Shown here one piece after another: positions 7,684 through 15,182 of a stretch of DNA of 31,831 nt. The stretch is from positions 1-31,831 of the forward strand of contig JAEWEJ010000140.1 in the NCBI GenBank assembly GCA_023389455.1, read 5' to 3'. Position 1 is the first letter of the stretch, and each line of letters starts with the position of its first letter. The position numbers and the translations under genes were made by a program. The notes beneath the pieces were generated by a model. That model worked only from the letters and a program-made list of their open reading frames with translations, was not told where the DNA came from and ran no database searches. The DNA is from Actinomycetes bacterium. GTDB taxonomy: Bacteria > Actinomycetota > Actinomycetes > Actinomycetales > Cellulomonadaceae.

Positions 7684-9504
7684 TCAGCTGACTGCTTTGT
7701 CGTCGGTCTGCCCGAGTGAGTCCCGAGACATCGTCCACCAGGGCCACACGACGAGGCGAAGGCAGCTCCACCAGACGTAGACCGACACGTAGGTGAGGGT
7801 GTCGACGTCGTTGAACAGGCCGTGCGCGATCTCGTTCCGCAGGTTCGGACCGCTCTGGTCGATCAGCAACGCCTTGAACTCCATGACCATCCCGGCTCCG
7901 AAAGCGTCGGTGGCCTCCGGCATGTCGAGCAGGGCGTTCAGACTCTTCTCGGTCTCGACGCCGTCGTCCAGAAGGAGGGTGTAGACCCCGTTGCGCTTGA
8001 GAGTCGCGCGAATGAGCTGCTCCAGCTGTGGGACGAGCACGGCGACGGCAAGCCCGTAGTCATCCTCAAGCCCGAGGGAGATCCCTGCACCCCACAGCGC
8101 GGCGTGTCCCTCAGGGACGATCGGCGACTCGGCGCAGATCCGCGTGATGAAGTCACGGTCGTACGAGTGCTCGAACGTCAGTACCACCTGCGCCGGAAGG
8201 ATCAGTCCTCGCGCAACGCCCTGGGCATGAAAGCCGACCATGCGCACCTGCTCGGCCCACACCGATGCGTCGTCAGCATCGGGGCCGACGCCGTCCCGGA
8301 CCGCGACCTTCCGACCGTCGCGCGAGAACGTCGTCGACGCGAAGAGACGACTGATGCTGCCGGAGATGATCTTGGCCGCCGAAGTCTTGGTGTCGTCGGC
8401 GTCCATCGGAGGCAGCAGCGACGCGAAGAGTGCGAGCGCCTCGGAACCCGACGCCACGCCGGCGACTCGGGCCCGGGCGGCCGCCGCGGCACCGCTGAGA
8501 TCGAAAGCCTCGGTCTCGACGCGCATCATCGACTCGATGGTGACCTCACGACTGCTCACGAGGCGCGCACGAAGCTCATTGATCAGCGTGGGGAGCCCAT
8601 TGGTGTCGCGGTAGGCGCGCGGCAACGTGAGCAGCATGGCGAGCGCCTTCTCGAGCTTGAGCCCTTCGACCATGGCGCCCGAGCCGGGCTCGGCAGCGAT
8701 ACGAGCGTCGGCCTCCGCGACGTAGGTGCGGGCGGCCCGCTCGATGCAGGCCGACCTGTCGTCACCGGGCGGGAGCCACGACGCGGCGGCGAGCTCGAGA
8801 TCACGGGCCAAGCCGGGAGAGGCCGTCGGGTCCGCCGCCAGCGCGACGAGGTGGGCGACGACCGCGGCCTGCGTCGCTGCGTCGAGACGTGTGTTCGCAC
8901 GGAGCATCGAGGCGCCGTCCACCACCATGTACTGTTCCCCAACGGTCGCGCCCAGTACCCATGTAGACAGGTCCGCCGTCATCGCGGACCGCACACCATC
9001 GCCCAGACGGCCACGCCGTGCGACCAGGTCGAACGCACGCTGCCACGCCTCCTTGCCTCCGCCGAACCAGACGTCCGGTGCGAGCGGTGCAGCGCGGTAG
9101 GCGTCGATCGCGATCTCGAGCAGAGAGGTGTTTGAGCGGTCTCCGTACAGCCATGCGACGTCGGCGACGCGTGCTCGTAGCGAAGGCTGTGAGACCACGG
9201 GAGCCAACTCGGCGAGCGTGACGAGCTGATCGGGTTCCAGATCGCTGGGCAGGGCCGAGCGGCGGTCGACGAACTGCATCTGGGGTCGGAACGGCTGCAA
9301 CCAGTTGCCGTTCACGAGTTCGGCCGACGTCGCGATCGACAATGCCTGGATGACGTCCCGTCGCCGCCCGGTCAGTTCAAGGTCCGTCAACTGCTGTTCG
9401 AATATCAGTGACAGACCGTCCGGCGCCTCGTAGCCGACCGGCTCCACACCGCTGAACGCCGACGACCACCACGCCGGATCGAAGCTCTCCTCATGGGTGG
9501 CCAT
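7684..9504 (-). CDS. DUF4209-type protein with C-terminal HEPN motif
   Basis: A 606-residue protein. The long N-terminal part is helical. The last 120 residues carry the DUF4209-like signature GPNLRNEIAHGLF, in which Arg556 and His561 form the R-x4-H pattern of HEPN ribonuclease domains. Known HEPN proteins cleave RNA in toxin and abortive-infection systems; a defence role here is inference. The ATG at 9504 is chosen because GAAAGGA lies 5 nt before it; the frame could start 25 codons earlier at 9579 without such a site. The tail after the motif is aromatic and hydrophobic (VYVWWSCLRLVVWPWW) and may be membrane-associated. It lies between two unrelated hypothetical genes on the same strand. 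Confidence 0.8.
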   Translation of the reverse strand: MATHEESFDPAWWSSAFSGVEPVGYEAPDGLSLIFEQQLTDLELTGRRRDVIQALSIATSAELVNGNWLQPFRPQMQFVDRRSALPSDLEPDQLVTLAELAPVVSQPSLRARVADVAWLYGDRSNTSLLEIAIDAYRAAPLAPDVWFGGGKEAWQRAFDLVARRGRLGDGVRSAMTADLSTWVLGATVGEQYMVVDGASMLRANTRLDAATQAAVVAHLVALAADPTASPGLARDLELAAASWLPPGDDRSACIERAARTYVAEADARIAAEPGSGAMVEGLKLEKALAMLLTLPRAYRDTNGLPTLINELRARLVSSREVTIESMMRVETEAFDLSGAAAAARARVAGVASGSEALALFASLLPPMDADDTKTSAAKIISGSISRLFASTTFSRDGRKVAVRDGVGPDADDASVWAEQVRMVGFHAQGVARGLILPAQVVLTFEHSYDRDFITRICAESPIVPEGHAALWGAGISLGLEDDYGLAVAVLVPQLEQLIRATLKRNGVYTLLLDDGVETEKSLNALLDMPEATDAFGAGMVMEFKALLIDQSGPNLRNEIAHGLFNDVDTLTYVSVYVWWSCLRLVVWPWWTMSRDSLGQTDDKAVS

Positions 9505-9674
9505 CGAGGTCCTTTCGTCACGGCCGCCGAGCGGCAGATCGCTGATCTGACACCACAGGATGCCCGTCCGGTCCGACATCCGCGGCAGTCGTCAACGAAC
9601 CGCGTTTTCGGGAGGAGGGGACTGCTGCGCGAATATCTGACACCGACCCGTGCCGTCGCGAGATGCCGCAGGAG

Positions 9675-10934
9675 TCAGCCGCGGTGCAGTCGCTCGTTCA
9701 CCTCGTGCAGGTAGTACAAGTCGTGCCGGCGTAGCTCGCCGCGGGCATCACCTCGCCTGACCGCAGCCTGCGCGCCAAGATGCGCCAGAGCGGTTGCGGC
9801 GGGTGTAGCGCCGCCGACTGCGGCCAGGACGGCGTCCAGGCCGGCGACTGAGTGCATTCCCATGAACAGCACGCCCGCACTGGCGACGCCCGCACCGATC
9901 GCGGCCGGGCTGGTCGCGATCTGTCGTGCGAGGTGTCGGACGTATGAGTGCTCCGTGAGGCCGTCGCGCAGTTCTTCGAGCGTTGGTGCCACGTCAGTTC
10001 GCCAAAGGTCCTCGATCTCGGCGGATGAGTCCTCGTCATATGCCTGCGCTTGGAGCTTGCCCGCCAAGGCGGTGACCGAGCGCCGGTAGCGCCGCAGCGG
10101 CCCTGCCAGGTCGGAGCGCAGCGCCAGTACTTGTCCCATCTCCGCGTCGGGGAACGACGGCAGGCGTGTCACCAGCCCCCCGCTGACGGCGGCCTGCCGT
10201 GCGTGCACCAGGGTGAGCCGGTTCGGTTCGACGTGTTGCTCGCGAACCAGTGACCGCGCCAGGGATGCCGTGGACTCGTCGAACAAAGCGTGCACGACAG
10301 GGTCTCGGAGCAGGTTCTTGAGGTGGTTCACGTAGGAGGCAAGCACCGCGTCGGTGCTGCCGCCCTCGATACCCACGGAGCTGAGCGAGACCAGTCCGAG
10401 CCGGACAGGGTCGTCGAGCTCGCGCAGCCCGGATCCGTCGACAAGTCCGGTTGCCACCTCGCGTAGCCGTTGGGTCGGTTCCTGCAGGCTCGCAACTCGC
10501 GCACGCAGGTCGGCAAGGAACTCGTCTGATACATCCTCGCCCAGCGCTTTGCGGACCTGGTCGGTTGGCATCTTGCTCAGGACGAGCGCTCCCTGGGCCA
10601 TCTGCACCCAGTTGTCAGGCAAGTTGTTGCCGCCAAGGTGGGCGAGCGTAGCCGCGTCCAGGGTTCCGAGAAGTTCGAGCGCGTCGGCGGTGGTCGCCGC
10701 CTGAAGCCCACCGGCGCTGGTGACCATTGCGGCGCCAGGGCTGACGAGCTCGACGTGGTCGGCATACAGGAGCGCAGCCTTGACCAGCGTGACGTCATGA
10801 CTCAGGTCGACCGGCACGCTGCGCGCGACGGTCGGCTGGGTCACGACGACCACGCGGAGCTGTGCGCCGGAGTCGACGAACCGCACCCGCTTCGGACGGT
10901 TGCGCCGGCTCTCTCGGCGTGACGGCTTACTCAC
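9675..10934 (-). CDS. Hypothetical protein with hydrophobic C-terminal segments
   Basis: A 419-residue product. The N-terminus is very basic (SKPSRRESRRNRPKRVRF). A beta strand plus VKAALLYADHVELVSPGAAM follows, a pattern seen in proteins of the DUF6236 sort, but the match is too weak for a name. The middle is helical and acidic. Near residues 345-395, two Ala/Gly-rich hydrophobic stretches (AIGAGVASAGVLFMGMHSVA and AVGGATPAATALAHLGAQAA) could be membrane or membrane-binding helices. The GTG at 10934 has no strong ribosome-binding site, so an inner start is possible. A 218-bp divergent gap separates it from the next gene. Confidence 0.75.
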   Translation of the reverse strand: MSKPSRRESRRNRPKRVRFVDSGAQLRVVVVTQPTVARSVPVDLSHDVTLVKAALLYADHVELVSPGAAMVTSAGGLQAATTADALELLGTLDAATLAHLGGNNLPDNWVQMAQGALVLSKMPTDQVRKALGEDVSDEFLADLRARVASLQEPTQRLREVATGLVDGSGLRELDDPVRLGLVSLSSVGIEGGSTDAVLASYVNHLKNLLRDPVVHALFDESTASLARSLVREQHVEPNRLTLVHARQAAVSGGLVTRLPSFPDAEMGQVLALRSDLAGPLRRYRRSVTALAGKLQAQAYDEDSSAEIEDLWRTDVAPTLEELRDGLTEHSYVRHLARQIATSPAAIGAGVASAGVLFMGMHSVAGLDAVLAAVGGATPAATALAHLGAQAAVRRGDARGELRRHDLYYLHEVNERLHRG

Positions 10935-11152
10935 GACTGCAGTCTGGCAGCGGCAGCCGACAGCAGGACATTCAACCGCTCATTAGTGCCTGGCCGCTCG
11001 AGGTGGACTTCGCCGGACAGGGGTACCAGACCCCACGGAACCCGGGACACACCAGTTCACTTCGTGACGGCTGCGTGGGCTGGACTGGCGCCCGCGGGTG
11101 AACCCGACGCGGGCATGCTTCCGGTGTCTGAGCCAGCCGCTACCGTCGGTCC

Positions 11153-11704
11153 ATGGGCACGATCCGCGAGAACGGTTACCGGATTTACGACAGCAAGTAC
11201 AAACCCGGACGGGGCGGGAGGAGCAACCTCCTCTTCGACGACGACGGTGCGCTGAGCGGCCATGCTGACTTCCACGTTACCGACCGTGAGGAGAGCTCCG
11301 ACGCGAGCGCTGTCGCAGACGAGGTCGTGGACTTGATCGTGAAGGTGCTCGCGGCGGCCGGAGCCGTCGCGGTGTCGTATTTGGCAGCCCAGGGGGTCCG
11401 GCGTGCGGTGCTGAACGCTCGCGCCAAGCGGGACAAGCAGGACGCGGCCGCCGAGTCGACTACCGAGCTCGAGGCTGGCGAGGAGGCTGCGGTGCTGGTA
11501 GCCGACGAGGATCTCGAATCGCCTGCGCCCGCCGAGGAACATGACGCGGACGACCTGCTCATCGAGGAGATACACGCCGTCATCCAGGACAGCGAGGGCT
11601 CAGTGCAGGACTACCGGGACCGGCGAGCTGTCGCCGTCGAGCAGAGCACGTTCGATGACGCGCGCGCCACCCGCTCCACGAAGCGGCGCTCGACGCGCGG
11701 GTAA
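11153..11704 (+). CDS. Small single-helix membrane protein
   Basis: A 183-residue product. A polar N-terminus (RENGYRIYDSKYKPGRGGRS) is followed by one hydrophobic helix at about 58-80 (LIVKVLAAAGAVAVSYLAAQ). A long acidic tail with many Glu and Asp residues then ends in a basic RSTKRRSTRG. The layout fits a single-pass protein with a disordered cytoplasmic tail. It is divergent from the preceding gene and is the last gene before right end RE1. The family is not recognised. Confidence 0.65.
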   Translation: MGTIRENGYRIYDSKYKPGRGGRSNLLFDDDGALSGHADFHVTDREESSDASAVADEVVDLIVKVLAAAGAVAVSYLAAQGVRRAVLNARAKRDKQDAAAESTTELEAGEEAAVLVADEDLESPAPAEEHDADDLLIEEIHAVIQDSEGSVQDYRDRRAVAVEQSTFDDARATRSTKRRSTRG

Positions 11705-11912
11705 GCCGCGGCACGGCCACTGCTTGGGCTGCTCGGCGACGAGATTCTCGACCTGGTCGGCCTCGTCGCCATCCACGACCCGGCACGCCGGCGCCGCCCA
11801 GTCTGGACCGAGCCGCTAGGTCGAACCCGCCCCGCAACGCGATCGCGAGCGCCCCGGCCGCGGCTGACCGCGACCGCCTTACTTTGAGTGCCGGCGCGAG
11901 TAGGGCCTTGCC
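11705..11912 (+). other. Gene-free stretch with possible coding remnant and inverted repeat
   Basis: A plus-strand frame here reads LLGLLGDEILDLVGLVAIHD followed by a basic stretch, without a start. It may be a 3' remnant of a gene. At its right edge TACTTTGA (11880-11887) pairs with TCAAAGTA (11915-11922), and CCGGC (11891-11895) pairs with GCCGG (11910-11914). This makes a stem that reaches into RE1. Confidence 0.3.
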
Positions 11913-11961
11913 GGTCAAAGTAGCCCGCTTGCGAGCGGTCAATCTGTCCCGCATCTCGACA
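11913..11961 (+). repeat. Right end RE1 (49 bp)
   Basis: GGTCAAAGTA at 11913, GGTCAATCTG at 11937 (24 bp apart) and the terminal CATCTCGACA. The same layout and the same 49-bp length occur at 19625, 21379 and 22114. ACCGT follows directly at 11962-11966, then left end LE2 begins one base later, so an RE and an LE abut head to tail. Confidence 0.85.
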
Positions 11962-11967
11962 ACCGTT

Positions 11968-11992
11968 TGTCGAGATGCAAGATAGTTCGACT
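11968..11992 (+). repeat. Left end LE2
   Basis: TGTCGAGATGCAAGATAG followed by TTCGACT. It is the inverted counterpart of RE1: TGTCGAGATG pairs with CATCTCGACA. Only the first of the two GAT-x-GTCTGACT subterminal repeats is clear here (11981-11992). Confidence 0.75.
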
Positions 11993-12727
11993 CAAGGGAA
12001 TCGGGCTCGGATACTCTAAGTACGACCTGGCAGGCGGCCCGGGGAGTGCGCGGCCACAACTGGCGGCGCGGTGCTCACGTCTCGTCGCGTGGCTGGCCCT
12101 GCGGCCGGAGCCGGTGGACCCGGTGCGACACCGCCACATGAGTTCCCACAGTTCACCCCGCGGGCTGCGCCCCCAAATGACCCTAGGTACTCGATCGTCG
12201 AGTGTGAGGCGGATGACGACGCTCGGTCGAACGGCGACCGGCGCCTTCTGCGGGCAAGTTAGCGTGCGCCGTCATCATCAGGCGCCCCCAAGTGACCCTA
12301 GGGCGACCTGCGCAGACGCACGTTCTACAGCGGTCGCAGGGCCTAGCGCGGGCCAAATGGGTCCGGATGGGTGCGCGGTCGCCCCGACACGCGTCGCGCG
12401 GAGTCCTGTCCGGGCCTACAAGTCGGCGAGCACCTGGTAGCGACGTCGAAGGTCAGCCACTTTCACGGGATCCATCGGCTTCTGCAGAGCAAGGTGCAGC
12501 CGGCTCGTGGTGCGAAGGGGGCTGATGCACCGACATCCGGCGGGCCGACGAGAGCCCATGGGGCGGGGGCCGGTCAGTGCCGCACAGGCTGACCACCGCG
12601 CGAGATGCGCCGAACGGGGGACAAAGGCGAGGACGAACCCGGCAAGTCGGGGCAGCACCCGTCAAGGCGTGTCAGAGGTGCTCAGTACGTTCCAGGTCAA
12701 CGCCACCTGGGCGCCCTAAGGAGCATC
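11993..12727. other. Long leader before the SMC operon
   Basis: Over 700 bp without a convincing gene. It contains a 21-bp direct repeat, GCGCCCCCAAATGACCCTAG at 12167 and the same with one change (AAG for AAA) at 12282. A minus-strand frame near 12416-12520 reads MDPVKVADLRRRYQVLADL at its end and may be a remnant. The leader probably holds the operon promoter and its control sites. Confidence 0.4.
12167..12302 (+). repeat. 21-bp direct repeat pair upstream of the SMC operon
   Basis: Copies at 12167-12187 and 12282-12302, 115 bp apart, differ at one position (A or G in CCCCAARTGACC). No third copy was seen in the window. Paired sites of this kind ahead of an operon suggest regulator binding; that is inference. 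Confidence 0.7.
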
Positions 12728-13999
12728 GTGAAGCTCACGCTGTTCGACGCGGAGGACCCCTCCGACGCGTACCGCACCCGCCTCGAAGCGTTCCTCGCGC
12801 CGGTCGCGGCCAACGCTGCCGCCGTGCACGACGACACCGACACCGCCCTGGCGATCGCCGAAGAGGTGTACGAGGCGTACGGCGACATCGACTCCGCCCG
12901 CGGTCTGACCCGCGCCCAGCTCGTCGAACGGTGCAAGCGGGTGTGCCCCGACACCGCGCTCATCGACGAGCGCATCGGGGTGTTCATCCGCATGGGGATG
13001 CTGCACCTGCCCAAGACCTCACAGCAGCGGTACCTGTTCAACCCCGAAGCCGCCGCTGCGCTGGCCGTGTTCGGGCGGCTCGCCGAAGACGGCGGCGTCC
13101 AAGAGCTCCTGACGTTGCTGGACCGGACCGCGGACGCCATCACCGCCGGGACCGCGACCCAGGCGACCGTCAGCGCCGCGCTGCGCAAGATCCGCCGGAT
13201 GTTCTCAATTCACACCGCGCACCTGCGTCGCCTCGTCGCTGACGAACCGCACGCCGAGCTCATCGCGCAGCGTCGTCACCACCGTGCCGCCGACCGGTTG
13301 CTGCGCGATGCGAAGCACCTCATCGAGCAGGTCACCACGCGCCACCCCGATCTCGCGTCGGCCGGGGACCGGGTCATCTTCGAGGCGACCCAGTACACCC
13401 AGGCCGTGCAGAACCTGATGGAACGGCTCCTGGACGAAAGCGGCCGGCGTCGAGACTTCTCCATGCTCGACCCCGAGCAGTATCGCACCGCCGCGCAGAC
13501 GTGCACCGTCACCGAGCTCGCGGTGCCGTTCGAGCGGGTGCTGTTCGACCCGCCGCACCCGGCCGTGGACGTCGCCGCCGTGCTCGACCTGCTCGACACC
13601 GTGCGGCCACGGCCCGTGCGTAAACGGCCCGTGCGGACAGAGGCCATCGACACCGGTCCCGACCCTGTGGACGCGGCCCGGGAACGTAAGGAACGGAACC
13701 TCGCGCAACGAGTCGCACGTGCCGAAGCGGCGTTGCAAGGCCAGCAGGATGTCGACCTGACCAGCCGGCTGCAAGGTGCCGGGTGGCCCTCGGCCGGGCA
13801 GATGGTCGTGGACCTCATAGCGTTGGACGCCGACCCCGACCAGCCGTACACGATCACGATGTCCGACGCGCTGCTCGTCGACGTTGACGGCTCCGTCACC
13901 TACCTCAGCCCCGTCACCGTGCACCGCGCCGCACCCGCAGGCGGCATCGACACCCCGGCACCGAACGAGCACACCGACGAGACGGTGGGGACCTCATGA
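12728..13999 (+). CDS. JetA-like kleisin subunit of SMC defence complex
   Basis: The predicted product has 423 residues. An N-terminal winged-helix-like part (LTRAQLVERCKRVCPDTALI, then IGVFIRMGMLHLP and QRYLFNPEAAAALAVFGRL) is followed by long helices (RHHRAADRLLRDAKHLIEQV and YTQAVQNLMERLLDESG). After a Pro/Arg-rich linker near residues 295-320 comes a small C-terminal beta-containing domain (YTITMSDALLVDVDGSVTYL). Gene position, length and architecture fit JetA, the kleisin that closes the SMC ring in Wadjet plasmid-restriction systems; the sequence is too divergent to name a Pfam family. The GTG at 12728 follows AAGGAG at 12718-12723. Its stop overlaps the next start (ATGA). Confidence 0.6.
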   Translation: MKLTLFDAEDPSDAYRTRLEAFLAPVAANAAAVHDDTDTALAIAEEVYEAYGDIDSARGLTRAQLVERCKRVCPDTALIDERIGVFIRMGMLHLPKTSQQRYLFNPEAAAALAVFGRLAEDGGVQELLTLLDRTADAITAGTATQATVSAALRKIRRMFSIHTAHLRRLVADEPHAELIAQRRHHRAADRLLRDAKHLIEQVTTRHPDLASAGDRVIFEATQYTQAVQNLMERLLDESGRRRDFSMLDPEQYRTAAQTCTVTELAVPFERVLFDPPHPAVDVAAVLDLLDTVRPRPVRKRPVRTEAIDTGPDPVDAARERKERNLAQRVARAEAALQGQQDVDLTSRLQGAGWPSAGQMVVDLIALDADPDQPYTITMSDALLVDVDGSVTYLSPVTVHRAAPAGGIDTPAPNEHTDETVGTS

Positions 14000-14562
14000 G
14001 CAACCTGAGCGGGCTGACCGCCGCACAACGTGTCGCCGCCGCCCGGGTGCTGCTGACGGTCCCCGCCGGTGACGAGGTGCACCACGACACCGCGCACAGC
14101 GCTCGGACCGTCGTGGATGTCACCGGTGGCCGAGTGACCCTCGGGTGGGACCCGCTGACCGAGGGTGTGTGGTTCGGCGACGGCATGGACCAGGTGCGCA
14201 CCACCCACAAGCTGTCCAAGCCCCTGCTCGGAGTCCTGGCCGCGTGCGTGCGCTGCTGCTGGCCTGACCCGGACAAGCCCTTGTACCCCGGGGTGGCGAC
14301 CACCCGCGCCAAGGTGCTCGTGGCGTACGGGACGCTCGGGTCCGCGACCGACGACGCCGGCAGCACCGAGATGGCCTCCCGACACGCCAAGGGCGCGCTC
14401 AAGACGCTGGAAGCTGCCGGGCTCATCGAACCGGGCGACGGTGAGGACACGTTGCGGCTCGGACCGTTGGTCGCGACGTGGCCCGCGCGCGACGAAGACC
14501 TGTTGCGCGCCCACTGGCACCGGCTGCCGGCCGTCCCCACCGTGGGGAGGCACACCGCATGA
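13996..14562 (+). CDS. First small winged-helix (KITE-position) subunit
   Basis: A 188-residue protein starting MSNLSGLTAAQRVAAARVLL. A beta-rich part (VVDVTGGRVTLGWDPLTEGV) is followed by a winged-helix-like unit, with ATTRAKVLVAYGTLG leading to HAKGALKTLEAAGLIEPGDG and EDTLRLGPLVATW. Its place between kleisin and SMC genes is that of JetB, a KITE protein that binds the kleisin near the SMC heads. The next gene encodes another protein of the same size and plan, so this system has two candidates for the role. It overlaps both neighbours by 4 bp (13996-13999 and 14559-14562). Confidence 0.55.
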   Translation: MSNLSGLTAAQRVAAARVLLTVPAGDEVHHDTAHSARTVVDVTGGRVTLGWDPLTEGVWFGDGMDQVRTTHKLSKPLLGVLAACVRCCWPDPDKPLYPGVATTRAKVLVAYGTLGSATDDAGSTEMASRHAKGALKTLEAAGLIEPGDGEDTLRLGPLVATWPARDEDLLRAHWHRLPAVPTVGRHTA

Positions 14563-15182
14563 GTACCCACCTGGACGACCTGACCGAAGCGCAACGCCAG
14601 GACGTGTACGCCGCCGTGCGCATCTTGGACGAAGCCGAGCAGCCCGTACCCCGGCACCTCGTTCGTGCCGTGACCGACCAGACCCTTCGCGGCGCCCTGG
14701 AACGAACCCTGGCCGCCTCGGGGCGGGTGCTGCTGGAAACACCCGCAGGGTTCACCAGCGGGTACGACGACACCACCCGCCACGCACTCACGAGCCGAGG
14801 GATCGGGGTGCTGCCCGACACCGACCGGGCCATTCTGACCCTGGTGCTGCTGTGGTCGGTTGCCATCCCGCGCGCTCTAGGGACCATCCCTGCCGAAGCG
14901 CACTGGACCGTGGGGGAGCCCGTTGACCCGAAGATGTTGATCGCGCGCAGCAAGCTACCCGACACGACCGCCAGGGCCGCGATCACGCGCCTGCGCGCGG
15001 CCGGGATCCTCGGGTGGGGGACCAACCGGTGGCTGGTGCCCGGGCCGGCGTTCCACCGGTTGACCGCCCGCGTCCAAGAAGACCTGTTCCAAGACCTCGT
15101 CCTGCTCGCAGAACCGAACGGGCCGTTGGCTGAGTCCATCAAGCGTCGCCGCGCGACCCGCTCCGGAGGTGCCCTGACATGA
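14559..15182 (+). CDS. Second small winged-helix (KITE-position) subunit
   Basis: A 207-residue protein. The start DDLTEAQRQDVYAAVRIL parallels the LTAAQRVAAARVLL of the preceding product. The middle holds DTDRAILTLVLLWSV and a winged-helix-like unit, PKMLIARSKLPDTTARAAIT followed by RLRAAGILGWGTNRWLVPG. It ends in a basic KRRRATRSG. A paralogous or at least structurally parallel partner of the first KITE-like protein seems likely, which would allow a heterodimer such as Nse1-Nse3 in Smc5/6. The ATG at 14559 is set by the 4-bp overlap; the next start overlaps at 15179-15182. Confidence 0.55.
   Translation: MSTHLDDLTEAQRQDVYAAVRILDEAEQPVPRHLVRAVTDQTLRGALERTLAASGRVLLETPAGFTSGYDDTTRHALTSRGIGVLPDTDRAILTLVLLWSVAIPRALGTIPAEAHWTVGEPVDPKMLIARSKLPDTTARAAITRLRAAGILGWGTNRWLVPGPAFHRLTARVQEDLFQDLVLLAEPNGPLAESIKRRRATRSGGALT

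Larger units (their letters stand above)
5626..11961. mobile_element. Putative cassette 1 (LE1 to RE1), non-autonomous
   Basis: Bounded by TGTCGAG on the left and by the 49-bp right end RE1 (ending CTCGACA) on the right, with ACCGT on both outer flanks. It contains two truncated gene remnants, a hypothetical gene, a DUF4209/HEPN-type gene, another hypothetical gene and a small membrane protein. No transposase or integrase gene is visible. The left limit depends on a 7-bp match plus the 5-bp duplication, so the exact extent is tentative. Confidence 0.35.

Noticed and set aside
12416..12658. Minus-strand small gene upstream of the SMC operon
   Set aside because: Only the last 20-25 residues look protein-like; there is no supported start and the N-terminal part is Arg/Pro noise. 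At most a remnant.
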